Source: Cristatella mucedo (taxonomy: Eukaryota; Bryozoa; Phylactolaemata; Cristatellidae). From it: 64,000 nt of DNA. The translations under genes were made by a program, and so were the position numbers. This document shows, one piece after another, positions 1 to 12,100 of this stretch (position 1 is its first letter; every line of letters begins with the position of its first letter). The DNA lies in the NCBI GenBank assembly GCA_009760855.2, contig WPIO01000057.1, positions 252,001 to 316,000 on the forward strand. Direction: 5' to 3'. The notes under the pieces are model-generated. The model worked only from the letters and a program-made list of their open reading frames with translations, was not told where the DNA came from and ran no database searches.

Positions 1-99
1 AAGCAATGCTGACTCTGTGGAGTGATTAGCTCTAAAGCCAGACTGGAACTTACTAGCAAGGTGTGAGGTTTCGATATAGGAGTTCAGCTGGTCTGCCAT
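1..99 (-). mobile_element. non-LTR retrotransposon reverse transcriptase fragment
   Basis: Read on the minus strand this is an open frame with the motifs ADQLNSYIE, FQSGFR and HSTESALL. These are typical of the region just before the first catalytic motif of L2/CR1/Jockey-type reverse transcriptases. It runs off the left edge and sits just 3' of the last tentative DLEC1 exon, so it is probably an intronic insertion. Family assignment within the LINEs is an inference. Confidence 0.75.
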
Positions 100-109
100 A
101 AACATGCAC

Positions 110-206
110 CCGCAGGAGATGCTTCCGCGTCTACTGGCCTCAAGTAACATCAGCAGACTTCGTGCCCGATTCAACCGCTGCACCTCCAGCTCCTTCGCTA
201 TAGCGA
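110..206 (-). CDS. DLEC1: DLEC1 exon 22 (tentative)
   Basis: The acceptor ends in atatccgcag and the phase is correct for exon 21 (two bases complete a split codon). The peptide contains [15 protein letters not shown], which can be aligned to the vertebrate stretch NRVAQKLISVILQA, but the similarity is modest. The proposed donor (TGCGG, then gtgcat) is weak, and the frame stays open straight into the reverse transcriptase fragment beyond it, so the end is uncertain. Confidence 0.5.
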
Positions 207-3157
207 CTGCGGATATGCAAAAAAGCCACCAATGCATTCTCATTCTTTCCGAGCTAGAATTTTAATGTGACAGAGCGACTAAATTAAGTAGTTACTCGTG
301 TTGGGCATGTTATTCTTGCTCGCACTAAGAAAAGATCTGCCACTAGTGCTACACAAGTCGCGGCCGTTACTCTCTAGGGCGGCCTAGCTAGGTAATTCGG
401 GAACGAATTTCGCACACATTTCGAAGTGGACTCGTTGCGTTGATATACCTGACTCAGTCAGGTCTTCTTAGGCGTGATTTATTTCCCTATTTACGCCCCC
501 TCCGCCGCTTTCTTGCCTCCCGCGCCATTCCAACGACGAGCTGGGCTTCGCGGTTTTGCCCGTTTCCTTTCGAGCCTCAGGCACAGGCGAGCGCTAGCGG
601 GGCTTCCGGATCTGCTTCCACTGCCATCTGCCGCGAGCAAATCTTCCTAGACAAGCGACGTCGCAGCCGATTTCGACATCGATGACGTTGCAGCCGATCG
701 CGAGCGCAATTGCTGCGTCACCTCCCAAAGTGCACGTGAAGCCTCGCCGATAAGCGCGGCACTCACCCGCTGTCGCTGCAGAGTCCTCGATCAGGGGAAA
801 CGGATCGCCGTACGCAATAATGAGGTCGAGCAGCTGATCGTCGCCGCTCTTGACGCTGAAGAACTGCCAGTCCAGACGCACATCTGAAATCCCAGCGGCA
901 GCGGCTAAATCCTCGCGAGTCTGAGAGGCTCGCCGACGCCGCCACCACGGCGATCGCCGAAGCGATCGTCCTTGAGACCGCCGCACTCACCGTGGGCGAC
1001 TCCGGCGAGTCGCCACCGCCCGGACGTGCTCGCGGCCTCGGAGCGACACGGACTCGACTTACCGTACGGACTAACGTTATTTATTCGCACCCTGCGGCTA
1101 ACGGCATCCGCGTTCGAGGCGTGAGTTCCGAATCTGTAAACGACGACGACGAGGACGACTTCCTTAGGTCGCGGTCCTTAGGTGGGGATTGGCGCGTTAG
1201 CACTGGCTGCGGCCGTGAGGTATTGGCGCGCTCGCTGGAATCGTTCCGAAGAGCCCAGATGATCCGAGCCCGCTACTCTTCCGGTAGTCAGAAACCCGAC
1301 ATGGAAGCAGGCTGCGCAATTTTACGGGACTTGGTGTGTTGGCGAGCCGAAGGCTGGGATGCTCGTACGGCAGCGGTCGCACAGGCACCAGCGGCGATTG
1401 GAATAGCGACGCTGCAAATTTTCGGCAAATTCGCGCAGGCGTCGCCCGTTCTTGTAGTGTGAGGGCGTTTTAGCCCGGGCAGTTTTCTTTAGCAGCAGAT
1501 TGGCAAAGAACAATCCGAGTTAGAATAATAAGAATACACTTGATAAAGCGCCCTCAAAGAACTCAATTTCTTTCTAGGCGCTTTCCATTTGCTGCAAAGG
1601 ATGCACGATCGAATGGTTCGGCCAATAATCTTGCTAGTGATTGGTCTCTACCCGCGAAGTGCATCGTGAAAATGCGCATCAAAAAATCTACTTCCGCTTG
1701 CGCGTGCAAGCGAGCAAGTCCGGCGGTGCGTATCTGCGGATTTACGTGAGACTGTGATCGGAGTGATTTGAAGCCAGTGAACGCGTTGAAGAATAGAACG
1801 ATCACAGTTTGACTAGCTTGGTACATTTTAAGTTCTGAAAGCAAGGGCGATGCCAATATATATATATATAGTCCGTACTTCACCTCAGAGTGACTTCTTT
1901 GTCCAGAGACTGGCTTCCGGCCATCTGGAATAGAAGGGGTACGCCGGTCACCTCCAATCGAAGCGGAATGTAGATGGGCTTGAGGTCGCCGACCTCGCAT
2001 ATGACATTGTCCGAGTATGTCCCCCACATGTCGCTGTAGACCTCAACTTCAATCAGAGTCTCCTCGTACGCTTGCAGCATGGCGGCTGCAGGCTGCAGCG
2101 AGACGGCCATTCCTAGGCCGTTCTTTAGGAGCGTCTGCTTCAGCTCTGCAATTGAGAGCGCCGCATCGGCGGTAGCGCGTCGGCGCGCTCGATTCAAACA
2201 TAGCGAGCACGATTTGCGCTCAGCGCGCGAACTGCTTACATTCCTTACGCACATTCAGCCGAGCGTCCCCCGTAGTCGAGGCAAAGGAAATGAAGCGAGG
2301 GAGTGGCGCTGCCACGGCTGCGCTTGCTAAATGCTGGGCTGGCTGCTGGCTTCGCTTCAGCTATCGGAAGTCCATACAATTCCAACAGCTTGCAAGCGAT
2401 ACTAACGCTAAAAGCAGTAAGCTAATATGTCTCAAGGTCACTTTGCTTTTCTACGTAGATTAACAGCTGCTACATGTGAGAACGCTAAAATAGACATATA
2501 TAAACCTTAGTAATTCATTTGCATAGCGCCACAAGAGAACTTAATCTCTATTCAGGCGCTTCACATATGCCTCGGGGCTCGAGCCCACGATCTCAGCCGC
2601 ACCTTGGTCAGGGCGAGCACCTTAGCCGCGTAAACGTAAATGGCAAGCTAACAATAAAAAGACGCACGTGTAACTAGCTATGGAGCGCGCGTAAGTACAG
2701 ACGCGAGAAAGCGTGAACGGTAAGTAAAAACGAACGAAGCAGAAATAATAAATAAAATAAACAGCTGCAATTAATAGCAAATATAAATAAACAGACCGAC
2801 AAATGAACGCTGGAGCCTAGTGGGTCTCAGAATAAACGCACCGATTACAAACGACAATAGCGCTTACGCGTCAGCAGATGCAAATAAAGCGTCCATTATC
2901 GCTTCGAAAAAACAGACGTCGAGGAACGAAAGAATTCGCAAACGGTTCGAGCGTAGCGGGCATCTCACCTGCGTCCGCCTGAAGCTTCGTCTTGCTCGCC
3001 GGGTCCGCGATATTCAGCGTTTTCTTGAGCAGCGGCTTAGGCGTGCTGCGAACGACGCGAAAGATACATTATACGGATCGTGCAGGGCGCACGCTTTTCA
3101 CAGCTCTAGCGAGCGGCGAGCACTTCGCGCCGGCGATGGCTGATCGGCTGAAAAGCA

Positions 3158-3189
<32 letters not shown>

Positions 3190-6100
3190 CGTACGCCGCC
3201 ACGATGAGTTAAATTTGGCACAATGCTCTTTTTATGCTTAGTCTCAGCCCCCGTTAGTAAGAAGATGGCGAGACAAATTTTACGAAGACGATAGAGCAAA
3301 GTCCAAGTTCTCATTCCCGGCATGCTCTCGAAGATTTTTGCACTGTCAAAGTACTACCCGGAATTGCGTCGCAGCGAACGCATTTGTTCACTCAAGCTAT
3401 GAGATGAGGATTTTTTATGAAGGGTTCGATCAGACCAGAACACTGCGACCTTTCAATCCACCTCATAATCAATCCACAGCTACTCGAGTAAAAAGTGAAT
3501 AAATACCAAACAAATGAGTGCTTTGCTTTTTAAAACCACCGCGGTGCTTTTGTCAAAGGTAGACGTCAGCAATTAGTTTAGAAGCAACAAAAAAAAATGC
3601 AGCGCTGGTTTGGCACAGTTGTTAAGGTGCTCACCCTGACCGATAATAATAATTATAATAATAATAATGTTGATACGCTGGACATATCGCCCTCAGATAA
3701 ATCAATCTCTTTCTAGGCACTTTACATTTACTGCATAGCAAGCGCCATGGAATGGTGAGTGGTAGCATGATCAATAAACAACAGGAATAATATGGTTAGG
3801 GGTGACATGCACAGGGTTAGCATGCAAGTTTGTTTAGTGGCAGCTTTTATAGTATCAGCCCGCATAAGCAGATACAGGATAAATCACAGGGACCCACTAA
3901 ATGCTATAATGAATAGATGCGCTTTTAGTTTCTTTTTAAATGTAGAAAAGTCGGGCATTTTCGTGATGGAATTCAGGAGTGAGTTCCAGGCTTTGCGAGC
4001 ATACGAACTAAAAGCATGGTCTCCAAAGGATTTGAGATTTGTAAGAGGTACAGGTAAACAGATAGATTCCAAAAAGCGGGTGGTACGATGCTTAGCCTGC
4101 TGGGGGAGTGGATTTGATAGATAGGCCGGAGCCAAAGAATGAATGTTTCTAAAAGTGAGTAACAAAAACTTGAAGTCAATGAATTGCTTGACAGGGAGCC
4201 AGAGCAGGTCGGTGTGAAGTGGTGTGATGTGGCAACTGCAACGTTCACGATAGACAAGCGTATCTGCAGAGTTTTGTACAAGCTGTAAGCGCCTGATTGC
4301 ACAAGCCGGTAGGCCAGCAAGCAGTGAGTTACAGAGGTCAAGACGGGATGTCACACATGCATGGACAACGTGGATGTGATATCCCTGTCTAAACAAGCCC
4401 GAATTTTAGCAATGTTATTTAGGTGAAAGTAGGCAGATTTGACCGTGGAGCTGATGTGGTCGTCTAAGGTCACTTTGGAGCATGACGCCTGGAATTCGTG
4501 CAGAATCAACTGGAGATGTGCTGGCAGAGCCAATTTTGAGCGGCAGCGTCGATTTTGAGCGTCAGCCTTTCCAATTTCCGAATCACACTTGGTTTTCCCG
4601 TACCTAGTAAGCTAATTTTATCATCTTTCAATTTAGGAAAGCTTGCTGCCAACCATGCAGGCATGTCATCAATGCGTGCAGCAAGGGAGTTGAGAGAGAA
4701 TTCGACGCGCTGGAGGGCTGGGGGGAATCAAAGCAAGGGTACAACTGAGTGTCATCGTTTAAAGCCTAGATTGTGCTAGATTGACCAAGGTCAAGGTGAA
4801 TGCACTTGATGGCCGAGGTCGCGGGCTCGAGCTCCGTGGCGTATTTGAAGCATCTGAATAGAGATTAAGGTCTCTTATGGCGCTATACAAATGAATTATA
4901 GATGGGACGAGCTGCCACTGAGGAAGCCACTGTGTACGGTAGCGTCCCTGCAGCAATGCCGGTCAGTAATAGAGCCACATTGACTCCAAGAATAGCACGC
5001 GACCGCCATCGCTGTTGTAAGGCGATACATTCTTTTCACGGAGCAGACCTGTACGACGTCGCTAAAGCCATCCGATGTCAAGGAAACTCGCACGGCGTCC
5101 AGCGCGGCCTCAGCCACTTGCAAGAGTTACCCTACCTGCCGTCTATCGCTGGCGGCTCCAGTTTCTCTGCAGATGACTGCTGAGACGGCGGCGCCGACGC
5201 GGCAAAGTACTCCATGGCGACCTTGTAGGGTGCCGGTATGGCCGTGTTATTTCGAATGCTGAGGTACCGCTTCGCGGGCCGACCTAGATCGACGGTGCCG
5301 AAATCTAGTCCGTCGCTTGCACTCCTCGTCGTCCATGACCTAGGAAAAGGCGAGCAGCTCTGATGTGACGGCCCGATCTGAAGAGCCCGGAGCAGTGCGA
5401 GCGAGCTCGCCGCCCGTCGCGAGCATTTTCCCACCGGCTGGGAGCGCTTCTCGGAGATAGGGGTTTGACTGATGACGCAATGTGACGTGTCGGCGAACGC
5501 GGGCACTTTTCTGCCCGCCCGCCCTCACCACGTTGGCGGGCGAGTCTAACCCCGCGACTTCGCACCGAAGGGCGACTGCGCGAAAATGCGAGCGAACGCA
5601 CGCGCTCGAGCAGCCGCATTTCCTCAGCGGGACGGTGAGCGGAAGCTCGGCGCCGCCAGCGGCCGACGGCGCAGCGTTCGCTAACCTCGTCGCGGGGCTT
5701 TCGAACGCGCAGCACGTGACGCTCAGGCTCTCGACGTTGGCGCTGACGAGCAGGAGCAGCGGCTCGTCCATGCCGAGCACGTGACACGGCAGGCGCACGT
5801 CGGCGATCCGCTCCACCTGCAGAGAGCCGAGATCACGAAGCTCCGCGGCCGCGCGAAGCTCCGCCGCGGCGCGATTGCACATGCGCGAAGGAGGGCGTCG
5901 AGCTCGTATTTCGCTGAGCTGACGAGTAGAAGAAGAACTTCCGATCCCGCCGCCGCCGCTGACGTGAGCTCGGGCGGCTGGGTCCTGAATCGGGCGATCG
6001 CCGCCAAAGCGCAGCTTCTCATATTTTCTCGCGCATTTTCTCGAGCATTTCACCGATCGAAGTCGGAGCAGTTTATTGTGCGACCCGTCGGGCAGCGACG

Positions 6101-9100
6101 GGATACACTCGGGTCAGGGACGCTCGCGAGCGCGCTCTGCTCGCACACAGGAACTACTCTCAGCCGCCGAGGCGCTAATGTCGTGCGAGCTTCGATCGGC
6201 TTAGATCTTATTCCGTCGAAACTAGAGGGAGTTATTACGATTATAGTCTCTGGTCTTCGTAGGTTTCTTGTTCCACTTGCCAAAGATGGCGCGACGCGTG
6301 CCTCACTCTATTGTTTCCTTGGCGTGGCGAGTCGTTTAGCCGGTCGAGCGATCGCCCGAGAGCTTCTACCCTTACCGCCACCGGTTAGCGAGCGAAGCCG
6401 CGTCGCCCAGCCAACCGTTGGCGCGGCTGAGGTGGGTGCGTCGCCGGACGCGCGTCTCGCTGTGGCTCACCTGCTGCAGAGCCGTAAAGGTGAGCTCGAG
6501 CTCTATATGGTCACGTGGTCCGATCTCGCCCTTCCGGCTGATGTCGATCTTGCACAGCTCGGCGCCGCTGCCGAAAGGCTGCAGATCGCATAGCGCACTG
6601 CTGTGGCTGCTGCTGCTTGTGTTCGCGAGGACGTCGCCTAGTCTTTCGCCCCGCCCAAGCGACGCCGTGCATGCGCTAAGCGTTCGCCGCAGCACCGTGG
6701 GAGAAGCTGTCGCCGCAGCAGTGCCGGAGCTCACCTCGCCGAACGTGAACTCAGTCTTAAGGTACGTCTTGTTGACGATCGTTACGTACTGCGACATGGG
6801 CATCCTCAGAAAGACCTTGGGTATGTCGAGCTTGCACGACAGGAAGCACACGTCAGGATTCTGCACCTCGGCCGTAACGGCTATGCATCTAAAAGGAAAC
6901 TTGAGAGATCGAGGGTCGCCTTAACAGGATCGCCTACTAGTCCTAGAAAAATTAAGATTCGAGCCAATCGTCGAGTGATAGCCGACGGCTGCTCAGCCAA
7001 GCTCCAGGCTGCAGGCAATTGTGACGGCCTCGCTTGCGTTCAAAGGACCAGTCAGTTGTCTGGAGCCGAGTTCATTCCTCGAGATTTCGCTTCTTCCCTT
7101 GTGCAGACTCGGCAGCGTATACATTAGGCCAATAATAACTACCTCTAGGATAACGCGAACGCTAGCGTAACTACTTGAAAAAATCCATTTAAATGAGAAA
7201 CCACGTGGAAAGAAAAAGCTTCAGCAACTTCACCACGAGCTCACAACACGTGACAGGCATCGTCGTACCACCCGGTCTACTGACTTAAGTCGTTTAGTTG
7301 TGCCTCAAGCCAATCTCAAATCTTTTGGAGACCGTGCATCTAGTTCGCTCGCTCTCAAAGCCTAGAAACAACTCTCGACTGATGTCACCACCCCTTAACT
7401 TGACGGCATTTTTTAAAGAGAGGCTAAAAGCGCACCGCCTGTTTCTGACAGCGTTTGCTGGGTCTGTGTGATTTTTATTTTGTGTACTTATGGCTGCTGA
7501 CGCTGTGCACGCTGATTTGCTTAATTTACGGCAGATGTAACGTGACTGGAAAAGATTAAGTTCTCTGACGGCGATATACAAATACAATATTATTATTGTT
7601 ATTATTGTAAGCTGCTGGCAGTGATGGAGCAGCGGAAAAGCGGGACAGTCACGTGACGTGAGGATTTTTGCAAGGCGTCCCGTTTGCTTGCACTAGCTAA
7701 GCGAAAGCTCCAGTCGCCAAAAGACGAACGAGAAGGAAAAGGCAAAGAAAAAGCCCAAGGGCGCAAAAAGACGAGAGAGAGAGAGAGCCGTGTATAGGAT
7801 CGCGAGGCTCGAGCCAGCGCTATTGGCTATACGCCATTCGCTGCGCCGGTCCGCCGACTGGCCCGCCGAGCAATAATAATAATAATAATAATATTGCACT
7901 TGATAAAGCGCCCTCAGAGAACTTAATCTCTTTCTAGGCGCTTTACATTTGCTGCAAAGTGATATGCAATATAATAGTAAGTAAAATCATGCTTGAAAAA
8001 CAAACAAAATGAATAATATGGTTAGGGGTGACATGCACAGGGTCAGCATGCACATGTGGTTTGTGGCAGCATGCACTCGCGGCGGTTCAAATCTCCGGAC
8101 CGGGCAGAAAGCGAGTTGACGTCCGAGCGTCGCCAGCGTCGCCATCGCGATCAAGCGTGTGCGTCGCCAACGCGAATGCGGTCCCCAGAGGTAACCGTAA
8201 GCGTCCAACTGCCGCGGCGGCAGCGGTAGCAGGCCGAAGCGGCGGAAGTCGCGGCGCTCGTCCGTTCGCTTGCCGCCGCAGCGTAGCGTTCGCACCTGCT
8301 CGACTCGCCCCCGTTGACGTCCACTTTGAAGAAGGTGTGCAGCGACTGGCACGTTTGCGGGTAGAAGTGCACGGCGATCGCCCGGCTGCCCAGCGGCTTC
8401 AGTTCCCCGCCGCTGGGCGTGAACGCGAACTCTCCCGGCGACGGACCACGCTGCAAGTGCGAGAGCGGCGGGGGCGGCGCGCGACCGTCGTCAGCGTCGG
8501 AGCGTCAAGGGCCGGGGCGCGCGCGCGCTCCACGGAGCATACCGCCGCGGCAGGCGCGTCGTCGGCGATCTTTTCCGCGATGGACCAGTTGATGAGCATC
8601 TCGCTCGTGTTCCTTATGTGCAGCACGGACCTAGCCGAAGTGCTGAACCTCACAAGGCCGAAGTTGAGGTCAGCCTCGTCGAAAACCACTTCCGGACCCT
8701 TAAAAGTAGAGCGAAATTAACGCCGCGTCTGGTGCGTGCGGCCGCGAGAGCTATTATCGGGAGGGAGTGCTCGGCGCGTTATTCTCGAGCCGCGTCGCCA
8801 TAAAGATAGCCGTTTATGTATGCATCTCCGTCTAACTCTACAAAGTCATAAAGACCATGTGGGTGTTACGCAGGAGAGTTTTGTGTAGTTCACTGACAGC
8901 CTAAGCGGCTTTCGGTACGCATTCGGTAGACAACAGACTCCGTCTCACGCATTAAAGAGAAAGTGGGAAGCATAGCAGAGTCAGGAGAGCAGTTGAGGTA
9001 GTGAGTAGCATGAAAGTAGCAGCCCAGGACCGCTGAAAAGGATGAGCCATAGTCGGCAGCAGAAGAGCAGCTGTCGTTGCGTAAGAATTGTGGAAGCGAG

Positions 9101-12100
9101 TTCCAGATGCGTCTGCGACGCATGGCCAGAGCCAGCCGGCTAGCCATTCCATCGGAAGTACCTCACAGCGCTTCCGGTCAACTGCAATCTCAAAACAGAG
9201 AGCGATCGAAGGCCATCGGCCGCGAGACTGAAAAGAGTTTCACCTCAAGCGGGAAACCAACGGACCAACTTGTGGGTTGCCGGTCCTGCTCTCAAATCGG
9301 GAAGGAGCTTAGCTGCAGTGACGAAAGTGATAAATTGCGTTCTCATAGATGCCAGCGTCCTAGCGAGGTCGTAGTTAGGGTGGGTGTGAAATGCAAGCGT
9401 CGATGCCCGATCGCGAAATGAGCCCGGGCTGCCGACAGGCAGCGAGGTTCTTTAATTGCCTTTTTCATTTGCGGTGCATAGGCGAGTCGGTTTTTTCTCA
9501 TGCCGCTCAGACTGTCGCGCGTGTCTACAGTAACGTGCTGCTGTGTACCCTAGTTTAGGTTGCAGTCCTGCTCCTCAAGAAGCAACAGCAAAAGAAAGTA
9601 GCTTATTAAACGCACTTAATATTACAGGTACATCTACAAGATGTTGAATCGCAAATAAGTAATTCAAGCCACACCGCAACTGAATTTGCAAGGTACTGAT
9701 ATATAGCGACGCCATCCGGAGGAATCGGCGAGAACAAGTCGAAAAGCCGGCTGAAGCAGCGAAGTGACCGAAGCGGCAAAAAGACAAGGGGAAAGCCGCG
9801 GTGTGCACGCGCGCTTGCTTGCTGCGGGTGGAAGTCTTCGGATAGTTCACCATTGCCCGTGGCAACGACGCCTAAGCGGCCCGCGCAAGACTATCGCTTT
9901 CGAGAATTTCACAGCACGGCGAGAAGGAAACTACGACACGACGGCTGCACGACTCGGCTAACGAAACGTCAACTTTGCAACATCCGCATTGAGCCACGCC
10001 CGTCGACGTTGACACATTTCGTGTGACGCGCCGACTGCTGCTGCAAACGTGCTCACGGGTTGGACGAGGCAAGTTTGCCGCTCTGTAGTCCATCTGCATT
10101 GACGGGAGCGAGAAAAAATTCACGCGATAACATTCTCAGCGAATATTCCCAGCAAGTGCAGCCTTCGCAACGACACTAAGCATGGCGGCAGCGGAGTCGC
10201 AACAGTAATTTTTCTCAGCGCGGCATTGCCTAAAGAAATATTTGGATCGATTTCACATTTTGGGAGTCTAGTTATTCGGAGCAGACAGACTTCTCGCGGC
10301 TTCTGCGCGGCGGCGCTCACCACCTCACCGCATGCTGGCGCCACCTGGTGGTGACCGCACGCTCTAGTCGAGTCGAGCTGTAAACGGGCAGCGCGTGAGT
10401 GGGAACACGAGCTTCTTCACACAGTACCGTTTTCATTGATAATATGTACATACGTAAATAAAATTCCTTTGCTCAGCGCCCCGAGAGAACTTATCAGTAT
10501 GCGGGTGCTTCACGTAAGCCACGCGGCTCGAGTCCACGACCTTGGTCGTCAAAAGAGAGCTCCTTAACCCCCGGGTCAAACCAGAGCGATCACAAATTTC
10601 GATGCCGTGCAGCTTTTGAAAAGGGCAGCGTTCGGATCACTCCTTCCCGACCGCTATGGCTTTCGACGAGCAGGTCAACACGGAAGGGGTGCGCCAGCTC
10701 TTTCTCTGCGAGTCAAGACCTCGGGCTGCGACCTACGATCTCGTCCGACGTCGGGCCTTCTCGAGTGGCGCTTTTAGGACGGGAGTACCCGGGCGAAAGA
10801 AAACAGTCCTTTAACTGCTAGAAACACCGGAAATCGAAGTCGGAGCGAACTTACGACGAGCGGCCGATGTTCTACATTACGCCGCCGCCGCCGGTCCTCG
10901 GTTACCTCGACGCAACGAGGCAAACGAAGCCTGCGCGAAGCGAGCCCAATATTATTCACTAGTCCGCGGCTCTTAGCCTAAGGCGCACGCCCTTAGCGAT
11001 CCAAGTCGTGGGTTCGAGTCCTGCAGCAGACATATTTCAGCCGCACTTCCCGCACTGCGAGCGAACTGAGAGCCGCGACAAGCGAAAGCCGCTGCCGATG
11101 CAGCGTTAAAGAGGCATTTGAATCAGCCAACCTTCACGGTTTACTTCCTCTGAATGCGACGTCCGCGCACCGGCAACAGCTCGCACGCGCGCTTCGGTCG
11201 CTCGGAACGCGGGCGTGTAGACAGGCCGCGCGCGTGCGCTCGCGCGGTTCTCGCGTACCTTGACGTCAAAATGCACGGGCAGCGCCAGCGGCTGGTCCAT
11301 GTACTTGATGTAGCAGTAGAGGACTTCGTGGGCGTGGCCCACGCGGCATCCCGTGACGGTCACCCCGAGCTCTGCGCTTCCGCCCGGACCTGTCGACCGT
11401 AAGGAGGCGCACGTGCAGTTCAAATGATGACGAGTGGCGATTTCCCAGAGCAAAGGCTGACGCGCAGGGATAAGATGGAAGTGAAATAGTCGTCTTCAAC
11501 GTCCGCCAGCGGCTGCAGCGAGCGGCGCAAAACGAGCGAAGCTCGTATGGCGGACGGACGGGCGTGCATTCGGCGTCGACGAGGCGCGGAGGCTTGCTAA
11601 CTTGCGAGGGCCCGAGCGACCGGGCAGCGACCGGCTCGACCGTTTCGACAAGGGACAAATTACGGTCGAGAAGAGCGGCGAAATGTGCAGAGCGATTTTC
11701 TGAGAAGGAGAGCATGGCGGCTGCATGGCGGGCATCGGCTGAAGCTGACCAGCCGCCACACTTGACACAATGCTTCCGGCGCCGTTTCGACCAACTCTTG
11801 TTAACAATGAATTCGCCCATTTCTAGGCGATTGACGGAACTCACCGATTTCGCCAATGGGCGGAATGACTTCGAGGATGTGTTCGCTTATTGGATAATCC
11901 CACCGGAAGACAATAGCGGAGAGGCTATTGTTTACGATCTGCAAGCACGCGTGGCAACCAGTGAGCGAGAGCCGAGATCGTCGCGCTCGATCGGGGACGG
12001 CTGCGACTGCGAATAAGCGCGACACGGTTTCAAACTAAAAAGACAGCGTAAGCGAAGCCGCAATAAGGGGATCGCAAGAAAAGAATAGCATGCCTTTATA

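Noticed and set aside
4896-5123. Minus-strand open frame just downstream of DLEC1 exon 17 ([17 protein letters not shown]), first considered as the next exon
   Set aside because: It would need an intron of about 12 bases after exon 17 and does not match the DLEC1 order. The 77-bp exon at 2969-3045 fits phase and family instead.
11266-11856. 196-codon minus-strand frame overlapping DLEC1 exons 10 and 11
   Set aside because: It is in a different frame from both exons, has no family motif, and its length is explained by CpG-rich composition.
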